Shown: piece by piece, positions 51,300 through 63,631 of the stretch
Layout: each line of letters begins with the position of its first letter
Numbering within the stretch: the first letter of the stretch is position 1
Origin: Mesostigma viride
Taxonomy: Eukaryota > Streptophyta > Mesostigmatophyceae > Mesostigmatales > Mesostigmataceae
DNA: 64,000 nucleotides
Direction of reading: 5' to 3'
NCBI GenBank assembly: GCA_009746045.1
Contig: RPFO01000061.1
Span: forward strand, 124,001-188,000
The notes under the pieces: model-generated
The model's database searches: none
What the model was told of the DNA's origin: nothing
Seen by the model: the letters and a program-made list of their open reading frames with translations, nothing else
Position numbers and translations under genes: made by a program

Positions 51300-52387
51300 C
51301 CACACCCCCAACCTGGCCCTCGGCCGCAGGCTGTCGCGTGACCCCGCCTCCCGTTGCCCCCCGTGTCCCCTGCCGCTACCAGCGGCTCCATCAGCCTAGC
51401 CAGGCGGCAATACAACGGGGGGAGCTAATAGTCTTCCTGAGCAGGATGATTCATCCCCAGGCCCAGCACACATCCCCTCACCCCAAAAGGTGCAGCTCGT
51501 CGAGGGTAAAGACACGCCGGATAAAACACAACCCCACGGGCCCGCCACACAGGTGGGTCCTTACACGTCCCCCCCCTCGTGGGGGGCGGGGAAAACGCAA
51601 AGGCAGAGCGGAGCCCGCAGCCTTACCGCGGGCGAAGCGGAGCCTTTTCCCCGCACCCCGCGAGGGGAAAAATTTTTTGGAAACCTGCCAACCCGTGAGG
51701 GGTTTTCCACGCACCCTCCCCCGCACCCAAGCTCAGTGCGTCCTTGGATTCCCCCTCCGCCTGTACGCCATGCCCCGTCATCCCGTTTTTATGTTTTTGC
51801 ACCATGGAAGCAGACCAACGATGTAACATAGCAGTAGCCGGGTGCCCGTTAAGGCACCGGACCCTACCCTCTCGTCTGCAGCACGAGGCTCCTCCTCCTC
51901 CATGCGTTGGGTAAAATTCTGCCCTTATATACTGCATGGACACTTCCCCCAACAATTCGTCACCTCGCCATACCCCGCACCTCCCCTTCTGGCTCACGCC
52001 GGCCGGAGGGAATACGCCAGGCGAACTGAATTTCAGGTTTCGGCAGCTTGGCCCACGCAATACTGTTTTACAGTGATTCCTGCACCATCTCACGATTTTT
52101 ACCACCCGCCTGCACTATTCCACAGCTCCCGTCGACTGTGGCCTGGCCTGCCCAAATCATCTCGTGGCAGGAGATGATGTTCCATAGTGTCGGTCGGCGC
52201 CCAAATAATGCAGTGGAAATCGAGTCCTGTACTTCGAAAAACAGGGGCCCCGCCACCTTCCCCCCTCGGCGGCCAAAAATTTAAATCACTCTGGGCCCTC
52301 CCGAATAAACGGGAAGGCTGGTAGCCATCGACTAATTTGGGCTTGTGCCGCCATGGCCAGCCGCCACCGAATTTCGATGGTCGCGAC
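51300..52387. other. YR-d internal region X
   Basis: About 1.09 kb, ORFs in opposing frames (51338-51826, 51623-52105) without recognisable domains. Ends (minus) in CCAGGTTGGGGGTGTG before B1. Confidence 0.45.
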
Positions 52388-52692
52388 AGCTGCAAAGAGG
52401 CCTAATTGTGGCAGTACCACAACCCTAAGTAGTCGGACCGCCCTGGGGTGGCGCGTGCCAGCCCACTGACCAAAAGGCCGGCAGTGGCACCGTGACGCGC
52501 GCCAGCCCACTGACCAAAAAGGCCAGTGGTGCCGTGGCGCGCGCCAGCCCACTGACCAACAGGCCAGTGGCGCCGCGCCACCCCCGGTCCACACTACCCC
52601 CCCCTCACTTCTAGTCGGACTGACTACTGCGGCCGCCCCTCCCGCTTTGAGTATGCCGCAAGTCATAGATAATACGAGCGTGAGCTCACAAA
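52388..52692 (-). repeat. YR-d repeat A1
   Basis: 305 bp terminal repeat. Confidence 0.88.
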
Positions 52693-52845
52693 GAGAAAAG
52701 GGGGTGAGAAAAATTGAGAAGAGCTGAGAAGAAATTGAGAATTTGAAAATCTGAGAAAAGTGAGACTTCACTCGGACTGAGAAAAGTGAGAAATCACAAG
52801 AACTGAGAAAAATGAAAAACCACGAGAGAGTGAAAAACAGTTTAT

Positions 52846-53794
52846 GATAGCAGCAAGCACTGCCAACATAATTTCAGCAAGGCAATCAAGGCAACAGGTT
52901 TTTTTTATTTAAAAATAATTTATTTACGTATGAAAGCCGTCCTTTTGTGCATGTATTTCTTGACATGGCCCTGCCATAAACTCGTCTAATGCTCTAGCTT
53001 GCTGCAATTTTTTCAAAGAAGATGGCTACAACTATGTTGCCATGGCTGTCTTTCACAAGGCCGCTTGCATAGCTTGATGCCCCAAATTGAAGATGTCGGT
53101 GCCGTTTGTATGCGCCACAAACTGAAAAGAATGCAAAACAAAAGCAGAACACAGGAATGGAAAATCAGCACCATACATAAGAAAGCATTTTATGTGCAGT
53201 CACAGAAGCCGCAACTTGAAAAAATACCGGCACGACGTCCACCTAGGTCTGACTACATGCATGGTGGCGTTAAATGGCCAGACCAGCACTGTGGTGCACA
53301 TCACAAGATGAACATGCATTTAAAATCCACATCTCAAAACACACCTTAATGAGTCGCTTGACGCATTGCCGGTGTCCTGTACTTCTGCAAAAAAAAGAAT
53401 CCGTTGTGCAACCAGAACATGCATGAAATAGCATAAGGCTAGGTGACTGTACTAGATTTATAAAGCCGTCAAGAACCCATTGATTCATACTGACCATTCA
53501 GCGGCGGTTCTGAAATTGTAACCATTGATCATTTAATGAATCATCTATACAACACTGTTATGGCTTTATGACACATCCGTCATTGCCTTTCATCAAATAC
53601 GATGACAGCTGGTTAACAAAGCTGGTCGCTTGCTAGGGCATCATGCTGGCCGCTCCCATTTCATTCTATTGGTGCTTGCAAGAATCCAAGCAACCCGCGA
53701 CACAATATGCAAGAGAAAAAAAAGATATCAGATCCTTGACATAGACCTCACCATTCTACAAGGAAGAGCTCACCAGCACCTAACGGTCCATGCA
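52846..53794. other. CACTA-like element interior, no gene seen
   Basis: AT-richer than its surroundings; only short ORFs (e.g. 52999-53349, 116 codons) with no recognised domain. Confidence 0.35.
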
Positions 53795-54772
53795 GCAAAT
53801 GTGTAGAACACGATTTATGACCAAATACTCACTTTTATGGCAAAGCAGCCCATACACATGAATCACACCATGCACCAGATGTCACACGAGCGAGCCACAA
53901 CATGGTCGTCGGATCATAAAGCAACAAACGTGAAAACGATAGCGGCCCGAATCTGAGATTCCACGGAACACAGAAAATAAGAAGGCTCAGAAGCTACCAG
54001 CAAGGGATCGAACATAGGACCTTAGGCATGATTTCATGCAGCATGTGTAGAACACGATTTATGACCCAACACTCACTCTTATGGCAAAGCAGCCCATACA
54101 CATGAATCACACCATGCACCAGATGTCACACGAGCAATTAAGCCACGGTATTGTCGTCGGATCAGAAAGCAATAAACGTGAAAACGATAGCGGCCCAAAT
54201 CTGAGATTCCGCGGAACACAGAAAATAAGAAAGCTCAGAAGCTACCAGCAAGGGATCGAACATAGGACCTTTGGCATGATTTCATGCAGCGAATGTGTAG
54301 AACACGATTCATGACCCAACACTCACTCTTATGGCAAAGCAGCCCATACACATGAATCACACCATGCACCAGATGTCACACGAGCAAGCCACGACATTGT
54401 CGTCGGATCAGAAAGCAATAAACGTGAAAACGATAGCGGCCCAAATCTGAGATTCCGCGGAACACAGAAAATAAGAAAGCTCAGAAGCTACCAGCAAGGG
54501 ATCGAACATAGGACCTTTGGCATGATTTCATGCAGCGAATGTGTAGAACACGATTCATGACCCAACACTCACTCTCATGGCAAAGCAGCCCATACACATG
54601 AATCACACCATGCACCAGATGTCACACGAGCAAGCCACGGTATTGTCGTCGGATCAGAAAGCAATAAACGTGAAAACGATAGCGGCCCAAATCTGAGATT
54701 CCGCGGAACACAGAAAATAAGAAAGCTCAGAAGCTACCAGCAAGGGATCGAACATAGGACCTTTGGCATGAT
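53795..54772 (+). repeat. satellite-like tandem array, about 246-bp unit, four copies
   Basis: Four head-to-tail copies (GTGTAGAACACGATT at 53802, 54045, 54295 and 54541; periods 243, 250, 246). A diverged inverted partial copy lies at about 55612-55735. Confidence 0.93.
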
Positions 54773-56544
54773 TTCGCGGCTGTGTGAGTCTCCAGATCCG
54801 AAGGCATCTCACTTAATTAACGTTTCGAAACAGCCAAACTGCGAAAAACCTCTTACCGGAGGGAGTCACCAATATCAAGGAGACAACCAGCGCAGGCCAG
54901 AAATCGGGAGAATCCGGACCCTGGTAGCTCGAGCCTGCCGTTATCTTGTCCGCGTTTTCGAGTCGTGCAGGATTATGAATATGAATGGAGATGGAAATGT
55001 GTAGCCTTGTGCATTGAAATTATGGCTGGCTGACGTGTAGAGCGACGAGATGACCTAGACGGTGGGGCCGGAAACAGCTTGCTTGATTGTGTTTCTCGTG
55101 GGGAACGAGTCCAACGACTACTTTCTCTGGGCGGCAAACTGCGGCAAATTGAACGCAAGCCTCATCTTGAAATCTTGACCGTCGAAATGTAACGATCCGA
55201 CGACTTCTGCAGTATGCCGCGTAATTTTCTGTTGCGGAAGAGCCGTTGGGCCGGTTCCCGACGCGGGCGACCATGCAGTGGTTTGCATCAAGTTAACTTA
55301 CCTGAAGTTCTCCAACAGAAATGACCCAAGCCGCATGATGGCACTCATCGACGGCCTCAGTTCGGCCCGATTTTGGCGGCACCCAATTTGACCCCAACGG
55401 CACCTACCGACAAATACATACGTTTCATGCGCACCACGACCCCTTAGAGCTCTGCTATGGCGGTGGTGCTGTGGGGCCCGCATCAGACTGGAGGCCCTTA
55501 TCTGCTATGGCGGTGCTGCCGTTGGGCCCGCATCAGACTGCAGGCCCTTTATGCAGGCGGGCCCTTAATGCATGTCACTTATTTATTCTTGTGCATACAA
55601 ATATGAAGCAATGAAGTCCTATGTTCGATTCCTTGCTGGTAGCTTCTACATAGGCTTTCTTACTTTCTGTGCTCCGCGGAATCTCAGATTTGGGCAGCTA
55701 GCGTTTTCACGTTTGTTGCTTTCTGACGACAATGAAGCAATGAAGTCGTGTCCTCCGGATTTTTGCATTTGCACCGTGTGCAGTTCTTGGAAACATGCAT
55801 GGCATATGGCTAATGTAATGACTGACTAGCTAGACCGTTTCAGTGGTTTTTCATTTGCGGGTATTTCCTCGTAAGTGGTGGGAAAGCGATCGCAGCAATG
55901 GTTCTCACCACTAGACACTCCCGGCCAGTGAAGCTCGAAAAACACGCCCTGATCAAGCAAGCTGTTTCCGGCCCCACTGTACAGGTCAACTTACAGTCGC
56001 TCTTTGCGTAAGCCAGCCATAATTTCAAGGAACAAGGCTACACATTTGCATACGCTTTTCTTGGTTATCGGTGTGCCTTTGTTTGAATGCAGGGGGGATC
56101 GCTGTGCCGACACAACGCGTTCAACGTGCTGGGCATCAAATGAGGGATCTGGGCTACCACCAGTGCGCGACTAGTGTCGCCACTTCTTTCCGGACCTGAG
56201 GGCGAGGCTGCAGCCGGAGCTGCAGACGTACTTTCAGGGCTTAGCGCAGCCGCCAGGCTGCGTTGCGTCGAGGAGCGTTTGCTCGTCATATATTGCGCAA
56301 TAGCTTCGGAAAAGTATATCAGCGTGTGCGTCTTAGAAAGACGAAGTGATTGTGATATTCACAGCCGAATTGGGTGCCCAAACGTGAAAGTTATGATTTC
56401 CGCTGTCAGCCATGGCTACCTCGTGGCTCGTGGCTTGGATGGTACATTGGCTATATTGTATGATAACCCTATATTTTTCACATTCCATCTCTACCATGCT
56501 CACCGCTTGCAATGTGATGCGTTTGTATCAAGTGTGTGAATCTC
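54773..56544. other. CACTA-like element interior, right part
   Basis: No supported gene. Includes the inverted satellite fragment (55612-55735), a short direct duplication TCTGCTATGGCGGT (about 55450 and 55500), and 56325-56408, which resembles 59819-59905 near the 5' end of the LINE. Confidence 0.35.
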
Positions 56545-56864
56545 CTCGTTCTCAGTCCTTGTGGTTTTCTCTGCTTTCTCAGTTCTTGCGGTTTTCTCAG
56601 TTGTGGCATTGAACTTGTTTGAGAAAATTGAGAATGATTCTCAATTCTCCTCAGCACTTCTCAGGCCATTTCTCAGGTTTCGTGAAAATTTTCTCAAAAA
56701 CTGAGACCAAACTGAGAAAATTTTCAGTTCTTCTCAATCGTCCTGAGAAAAACTGAGATTTTTCTCACTGATTCTCAATTTGCTGAGAAAAATCTCAGAA
56801 AACCCCTCAAATTGAGAAAAACTGAGAAAAAAGTGAGAAATTTCTCAACCCCCTCTTCCTAGTG

Positions 56865-57958
56865 TGAGGCCCCCGGGGTTGCAGGGACCCCGGCGGCGAC
56901 GCCAGCTCCCGGGGTTGCAGGGACCCCGGCAGCGACGCCGGCGCCTCCGGCGCAGGCGGGGGAGGAAACTCCCATGGAGGGTGTCTCTGGCCCCTCCAGC
57001 GGCTCAGGAGGGCAGGCCCCCTCCAGGCGCCCCAAGGATAAGGCCATGGCAGGGGCGGGCGGGCCCGAGGGTCCCACCCAGGCGGGGCAGCTGCCGGAGG
57101 TGATGGAGGGGATCTGGAAGGAGATGATGACATGATCACCCTGGGGGATGAGCACGTGTGGCGGGCCATTGAGGCTGCCACAGCATCCTTTCGCGGGCTG
57201 GCTGATAGGACTCAGCAGCTGCACATCGCTGAGGCGGGCAGTTTGGTTTGTGCGATCATCACGCACTTACTGGGCTTGCCCAACATTCAGGCGAACACAC
57301 GTGCAGTGTGTGACTCCTTGCTGCCTGCCCTGCAGGCCCTCCTTGCAGGGAGGAGGGTCCAGGGCAACAGGGGTCGACTGGTGCGACACCTGGAGCGCCT
57401 GCACAATGCCATCCTGTCCGGGGCTGGTAGGTTGTTGCCTGCCTGGCTGCCCCATGACATTACTAACCCTACTGACGATGACGTGTCTCTCTCTCCCACC
57501 TTCCATGACTGGGAGGAGGCCCGCAGCAGGAGGCGGGAAGTCACACATACTCATAACCCTAACCAGCCCACCCATCTGTTGCCCACCCATCCTACTCAGC
57601 CCATGTATGTCCCTCCTGCTCAGCTCACTCAAGTAGTACCTCCCTCACAGCATGTCTCTCCTGTGAATGCTGCATCAGCACCCCCATCTTCTCCCTCTCC
57701 CCCTGCATTCCCCTCCCGTTGGCCCACATACAATGAGAACCGTCCTGTGGATAGGATCAGGGGGCTGCCTGAGGGGCATACTAGGGAGCAGGGGAATCAT
57801 GTACTTCTCTCTCTCCAGTTAGCCAGGGAGGAACTGAATGTCAAGAACTGGTTTGGGTCTCTCATGCAGGGGGACTTTTACCATCAGTCTTCCTCTCAGA
57901 TTCAGAATCTCATTCTTGTCTTCCAGCGTACGTACTAAGGTATCCCAGGTGGCAGGAT
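56865..57958 (+). pseudogene. gag: copia-B2 gag, second part
   Basis: Resumes gag after the CACTA-like element: Gly/Ala/Pro-rich repeats (GVAGTPAATPA-like), then 57132-57938 with DEHVWRAIEAATASFRGLADRTQQ, NENRPVDRIRGLPEG and NWFGSLMQGDFYHQSSS. An 8-bp insertion at 57931-57938 introduces a stop. A LINE follows at 57959. Confidence 0.82.
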
Positions 57959-58367
57959 TAATTAATTAATTAAACTCGTGCTCCCGTTGGGGAGTCACGG
58001 AGCACCGAAGTGCTTTTAATCCCTGTGTGTGCACTACAGGAGAAAGGGCAGAGACCCCCAGTCTCCTTCATGCCAAAGGCATGCCACAGCTGCAATCGGG
58101 CGCGGCTAGCTAAAAGGACAGGCTAACGATCCGGCAAACTGTGGGTGCAATAAGACCCATGTGAGCATATCATAGCAAGGAGCGTGGGCAAGTAATCTGA
58201 ACATAGCCAGGGCGTAGCATGGCTGTACTAGGACTAGGCTATGGCTGGTTGTGTACCGTGCGTTGGCGGCACGTGACTAGGTGTGTTGGCACAGCTAGGC
58301 AACATTCTAGGCATGGCTGCCTTAGCGGCAGTGACGCCAATGGTTACAAGCTAGGGCTATTGCTATT
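57959..58367 (-). other. LINE 3' region and tail
   Basis: No ORF. Ends in TTAATTAATTAATTA at the insertion boundary. Confidence 0.6.
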
Positions 58368-59756
58368 CTAGCCCGCTGGGGGCGTCCACATCTTGTGGTT
58401 GATCATCAGGTCCCCGCCCCTCCAGTACACCTTGGGCTTCTGGGGGTCCTGCTTATGGCGGAGGTATTCCGGCCACAGGTCGCGTCGCTGCTGTTGCTGA
58501 GCGGGGGTGAGGTCGTCATCCAGCGTCCAGGTGAGGTCGTGCAACCGCTTGCGACGAGAGAGGAACCGCTGCTTATCCTCAGGGGAGGAGAAGGTGAGTA
58601 GGACTGGTGGGGGAGCCGCCTTGTCCCGTGAGTGGGGAAGGCGGTGGCACCCACGCAGTTCTACCTCACCTACCAGGCCCATGAGGGTAAGAAGCTGGTT
58701 CTTGAGCTCGTCAGCAAGAGAGGTTGACGTCTCACCTGGCTTCTGGGGGAAGCGACGTAGCACCACTCGGCACTCGCGGCGAGCGCGATCGGTGACCTCC
58801 CGTTGCTGGGCCTGGCGGTGGTCCTCCAGCTCCTGGAGCTTTGTGGCGATGGCGTCGGTGGTGGAGGCGGTCGCTGACCGCAGCAGGTCCGCGTAGGAGA
58901 GCGGCGGGAGGTCGCCAGCATCCTGCCGGGGTGGCTGGGATGCAATGGTGGCCGTCTGCTCCGCTATCTTGGGGACCTGTGTGGCCAGGGCCTCGGTGTG
59001 GGCGGTGATGGCCTCAAGCTTCTTCAGGAGCACGCCACACTTGCCCTCCACCTGGTTAAGGCGAGAGACAAGTGCCGCATGCGTTTCCGAAGCTTGTGCC
59101 GCGGTGTGCAGCGTCGTGAACTGGGGCTGGAGCTTGTGGACGACCTTGGTTTCCACGTTGGAGACCCGGGCCTCGACCGTGTTGAGCGTGGTGTTCAGCG
59201 ATGTCAGCTGCTCGGCCAGCGGCCAGGTCACGTGCTCCTCCAGCACTGCGCGGATGTCATCCTTGCGGAGGGAGGAAGCCGAGGGGGCTGCCGGCTGTGC
59301 GGGGGCTGGGGTGCGGAGCGTGCGGGTGATGTCGATGAGGCGGAGCTGGAAATGGCTGGTCAAGATAGCCAGGCGTTGTTGTGCTTCGTTCATAGCATAG
59401 AGCCAGGACATGTCTCCATCGTAGTCAATAGCCCCCTTCACGAAGAGCTTCCGCTCCTGTTCGAGGAACTGGAGAACCTCAATGCATTCCTGCGGCGACA
59501 ATTCTTGCCACCCGGTGAGGGAGAATCCTCGGTCGCCGGGGAGGAACTGGCGCCATTTGCGAGCGTGGCAGGGTTTCTTGGGCTCAGGCGAGGCGCTGGG
59601 AGATGGGGCTGCTGGCGGTGGGTTGGCAGGCCCAGACGGCTGGTTGGCGGGTAAGCCTGGCGGCGGAACAATGGCGAGGGCGAGAGGGTTGGGCTGGGCG
59701 CTGGGAAGCTGTGCCAGCTCCTTTTCCAGCCCTCGTTTTGCTTTGGTAGTCGTCAT
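58368..59756 (-). CDS. LINE ORF1 nucleic-acid-binding protein
   Basis: 462 intact codons. Pro/Ala-rich N-terminus (residues 1-60), helical segment, a predicted coiled-coil stretch around 180-290 (TSLNTTLNTVEARVSNVETK), then an RRM-like domain around 325-400 (RECRVVLRRFPQKPGE; PPVLLTFSSPEDKQRFL) and a C-terminal part with DDDLTPAQQQQRRDL and VYWRGGDLMINHK. This order is that of L1-type ORF1 proteins, which coat LINE RNA. The intact frame in a copy lacking ORF2 suggests recent insertion or selection on ORF1. Confidence 0.8.
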   Translation of the reverse strand: MTTTKAKRGLEKELAQLPSAQPNPLALAIVPPPGLPANQPSGPANPPPAAPSPSASPEPKKPCHARKWRQFLPGDRGFSLTGWQELSPQECIEVLQFLEQERKLFVKGAIDYDGDMSWLYAMNEAQQRLAILTSHFQLRLIDITRTLRTPAPAQPAAPSASSLRKDDIRAVLEEHVTWPLAEQLTSLNTTLNTVEARVSNVETKVVHKLQPQFTTLHTAAQASETHAALVSRLNQVEGKCGVLLKKLEAITAHTEALATQVPKIAEQTATIASQPPRQDAGDLPPLSYADLLRSATASTTDAIATKLQELEDHRQAQQREVTDRARRECRVVLRRFPQKPGETSTSLADELKNQLLTLMGLVGEVELRGCHRLPHSRDKAAPPPVLLTFSSPEDKQRFLSRRKRLHDLTWTLDDDLTPAQQQQRRDLWPEYLRHKQDPQKPKVYWRGGDLMINHKMWTPPAG

Positions 59757-59953
59757 AGCTGGTCACGTGCGTAACTTTGTCTATACTGCGTGGCAGCCGT
59801 AACCGTTTATACTGGCAAGTGCGTCTTAGAAAGGCGCATCGAATGCAAGTGGTCTGACCGAATTTGGGGCTCAGACGCAAAAGATCTGAACTCCGCCGTC
59901 AGCCATACCGCCGTCAGCCATTTGCGTCAGCCAACGCAAAGCGGTGGCAGGAT

Positions 59954-61157
<1,204 letters not shown>

Positions 61158-62320
61158 TGCTGGCTTGAGTGTGCCTGCTTCACCTCTTTCATCTGCATGC
61201 CCCACTGTCAGAGCAGTGAGCAGTTCTGGAAGGGTGTTACAGTTGGTTTCAGAAGACTATGTCTCTAAACCTACATTCACTTCTATGGTTCCCAAGGTAT
61301 GCAGAGTGTCCCCATCAGAGGGCACTCATATCAGTATTCAGGAGCTTGCTCTACAGTTGCACTTCCTTTATGGGCATGAAGTGAGTGCAGAGGTGGTGGC
61401 AGCAGCAATAGGGGGTGCAGCACTCAGACGTGCCTGCCAGGTGGTCAGATCCCACTGCCAGCATTGCCAGTTCAATGCACCCAAGCCCCCTAAGTGGCAT
61501 GTAGCTACCCCACCTCAGTGCAAGGGCAGGGTGGTAGGAGATGTTTTTCATATAAAAGGACAATCTTACTTGGCACTTAAAGATGCATGGTCAAGGTATA
61601 CACAACCATTGAACCATTACCTGGAATGGACAAAACACAGTTGCTCAGGGCTCTCTTGATTGCTCAGGCCAGGTACTACCCTGTGGAGGCATTGTTACTG
61701 GATCAACAGTTCACGTGTCTTGCCAATGAACCAGGGTGTGAGGCTATTGATCTGGCAGGGCTAGAAGATCATGAGAGGCAAGGCATCATTGAAAGGGCCA
61801 TCAGGTCCATCAAAACCCTTGTAGCCAAGGAAGATGGTAATCTGCTGGCTCACTGATCGACAGTGGGTCATATGCTGACAGAGCTCTGTGGTCCACCAGG
61901 TTGTGCCAAGTCCTCAACAGGAGGCCACTCATGAAAACCCCACAAGGGGTGGTCATTACACCAGATGGATTGCATGCAGGCATCTATCCACATGAGGTAG
62001 TAGCCCTATACAACGCACAGCGAGCACATACAGCTAGCAGGTTAGCTGTCAAGGATGCAAAGCATCCACGTCCCACCTTCAGAGAAGGGGATCAGGTCCT
62101 ATTCTACAAGGAGTCAGGACTAGGCAAGGTGGGTACCTGGCATGGGCCAGCCACCATCCTAAAGTTTAACACCAGTGACTGGCAGGACAGTGCAGGTTAA
62201 ACACAATGACATGGGTAAGATTCACAGGTGTTCACCTCACAGGATGAAATTGTATTTTCCAACTGTGTCAGACGTGGCAGAGGATCGAGGAAGAGCTGTT
62301 GGCCGACAGCCCTGTACAAT
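61158..62320 (+). pseudogene. pol: copia-B2 integrase (frameshifted)
   Basis: Homologous to copia-B1 integrase: LQLHFLYGHEV, SHCQHC, GDVFHIKGQSYLALKDAWSRY, then a 2-nt insertion (TATA at 61597-61600) shifts the frame. LLLDQQF and RQGIIERAIRSIKT follow at 61690-61830. An insertion near 61849-61856 introduces a stop, and further indels lie near 62163 and 62283. C-terminal VLFYKESGLGKVGTW at about 62098-62145. Confidence 0.85.
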
Positions 62321-63631
62321 TGCCTGGCATCCCAGCGTTACCCAGTGAGTGGTTGTTTGGAACACCCACTGGTGAGTGTGAGAGCCACAACCACTGTGAC
62401 ACCCAGGTCACCCTTGATGATTGCAGGCAGTCACTGCAGGCTTGGCCCCCTGCAGCAGAGGGTCAATTAAATTGGCAAAACAGGTGATCAGCAACCTCTC
62501 ACCTCTTCACTTGTGGACATAGCTCAGCCACTAGCTGCGCATTCCAAACGCAGCCTAGCAGAAGCTGTTCGCATTTTACAATCAGCTCATAGAGCTAAAG
62601 CTCAAACTGCTGCAGGATCAGCTAAGGTGGGTAAGGTTGGGCAGAATGACAATAGCCCATTCGTGGTTGCAGTGGACACACAAGCCCAGGTCAGCATTAT
62701 TAGTGCACTGGCTGTGCCCCATTTGCCTTTGGAACCTTCACCCTGGCACCATGTGGCTGATTTCTCAGGGCAGTCATCACTCAAGGTACAAGGTCAGGTC
62801 ATGTTGACTATACTTGGTATCCCAACCCCTTTCCAGGTATTGGAAGGTTATAAAGGTAATGCCTTGTTGGGTGATCCTTTTCTCTCTTACCCTGGTGTCA
62901 TTATCTCCAGTGATAGACTGGCCATCCAGGACCTGGGTGGTGTTGATCTGAATCATTTCAAAATTTCTCTTCAAAAACTTACTCACACAAATATTGCTTC
63001 TGTAAAATTTGCTACCCCAAAGTATGCCCCAGGGCAAGAACCTTGTGTGGCAGACTTGGTTCATAACCAAAAACTTCATCCCACATCCTTTGGATTGGGC
63101 AAGCATGATGTGGCTAAAATGTCCCCTCTTTCTTATGAACAAATAGAGCAAGACTGTCGCACACACATAGGTTTCCTAAAATGGGTGGAGGCCTTCAACA
63201 AGGCCAGGGAAGAATGGGTAGTGCCAGATCCCCTTAGCCCCTCTCACACTCCACCTGTCACACCTATTGACAAAAAGCCTGCAGGGTGCAAGCACTTGCG
63301 CCTGAAGTTTGTGTGTAAACATAAGCCAGCAGCAGATGGGTCAGTCATTTTCCATGCTAGACCTTGTGTGACAGAGTTCAAGGGCACCACTGATCTGACA
63401 GAAGCAGAGTTGTACACGCCAGGCACTCAGCAAACCTCTATAAAAATCTTGCTGTCTGTCTTTGTGGGTCATCTCAATGACGGGGATGATTATGTATGTA
63501 AGGCTACAGACATTAAAAGGGCTTTCTTGAAAGGCTCACCTGAGATAGCACATGTACAACAAGTGTGGCATGGTCAGGTGTATGTAGTCTCCACTCCCAG
63601 AGTTTGGGCAAAGCATATCCCTCAGCAGTAC
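62321..63631 (+). pseudogene. pol: copia-B2 protease-like domain and RT (truncated)
   Basis: Open from 62513: linker, then retropepsin-like VAVDTQAQVSIIS (DTQA about 62675-62686), DFSG and ALLGDPF, then the RT N-terminus (LRLKFVCKHKPAADGS, KATDIKRAFLKG). A 6-nt in-frame insertion lies near 63551. The coding match to copia-B1 ends at QQY (about 63631), where a different sequence begins, so the catalytic RT box and RNase H are absent here. Confidence 0.85.

Larger units (their letters stand above)
50568..52692 (-). mobile_element. YR-d: non-autonomous split-direct-repeat element
   Basis: Minus orientation: A1 (52692-52388, 305 bp), X (52387-51300), B1 (51299-51101), A2 (51100-50798), C-rich spacer CCCACCCGCCCTCCC (50797-50771), B2 (50770-50568). 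A1/A2 and B1/B2 are near-identical with small indels. It sits in the left TGAGAA field of the CACTA-like element. The A repeat holds a triplicated block CAGCCCACTGACCAA. No coding capacity recognised in X. Confidence 0.75.
50426..56864. mobile_element. CACTA-like DNA transposon with TGAGAA subterminal repeats
   Basis: Ends CACTAGGAAG...CTTCCTAGTG, each followed internally by GTTGAGAAA or ATTGAGAAA and a dense field of TGAGAA units (50439-50566 plus 52693-52845 on the left; reversed and mixed at 56545-56850 on the right). CACTA termini and subterminal repeats are the hallmarks of EnSpm/CACTA. It interrupts copia-B2 gag, which resumes at 56865. The target duplication is not clear (CTG versus TGA, a 2-bp TG at most). 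No transposase ORF found, so probably non-autonomous. Contains YR-d. Confidence 0.65.
57959..59942 (-). mobile_element. ORF1-only LINE retrotransposon copy
   Basis: Minus-strand insertion of 1984 bp flanked by a perfect 11-bp duplication GGTGGCAGGAT (57948-57958, 59943-59953) in copia-B2 gag. The 3' end (left) is a (TTAA)n tail of about 19 nt. Content: 186-bp 5' leader, one intact ORF1 and about 409 bp of 3' sequence; there is no ORF2. The duplications show that this short form is what integrated. Comparable in layout to mammalian HAL1 half-LINEs. Confidence 0.8.
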
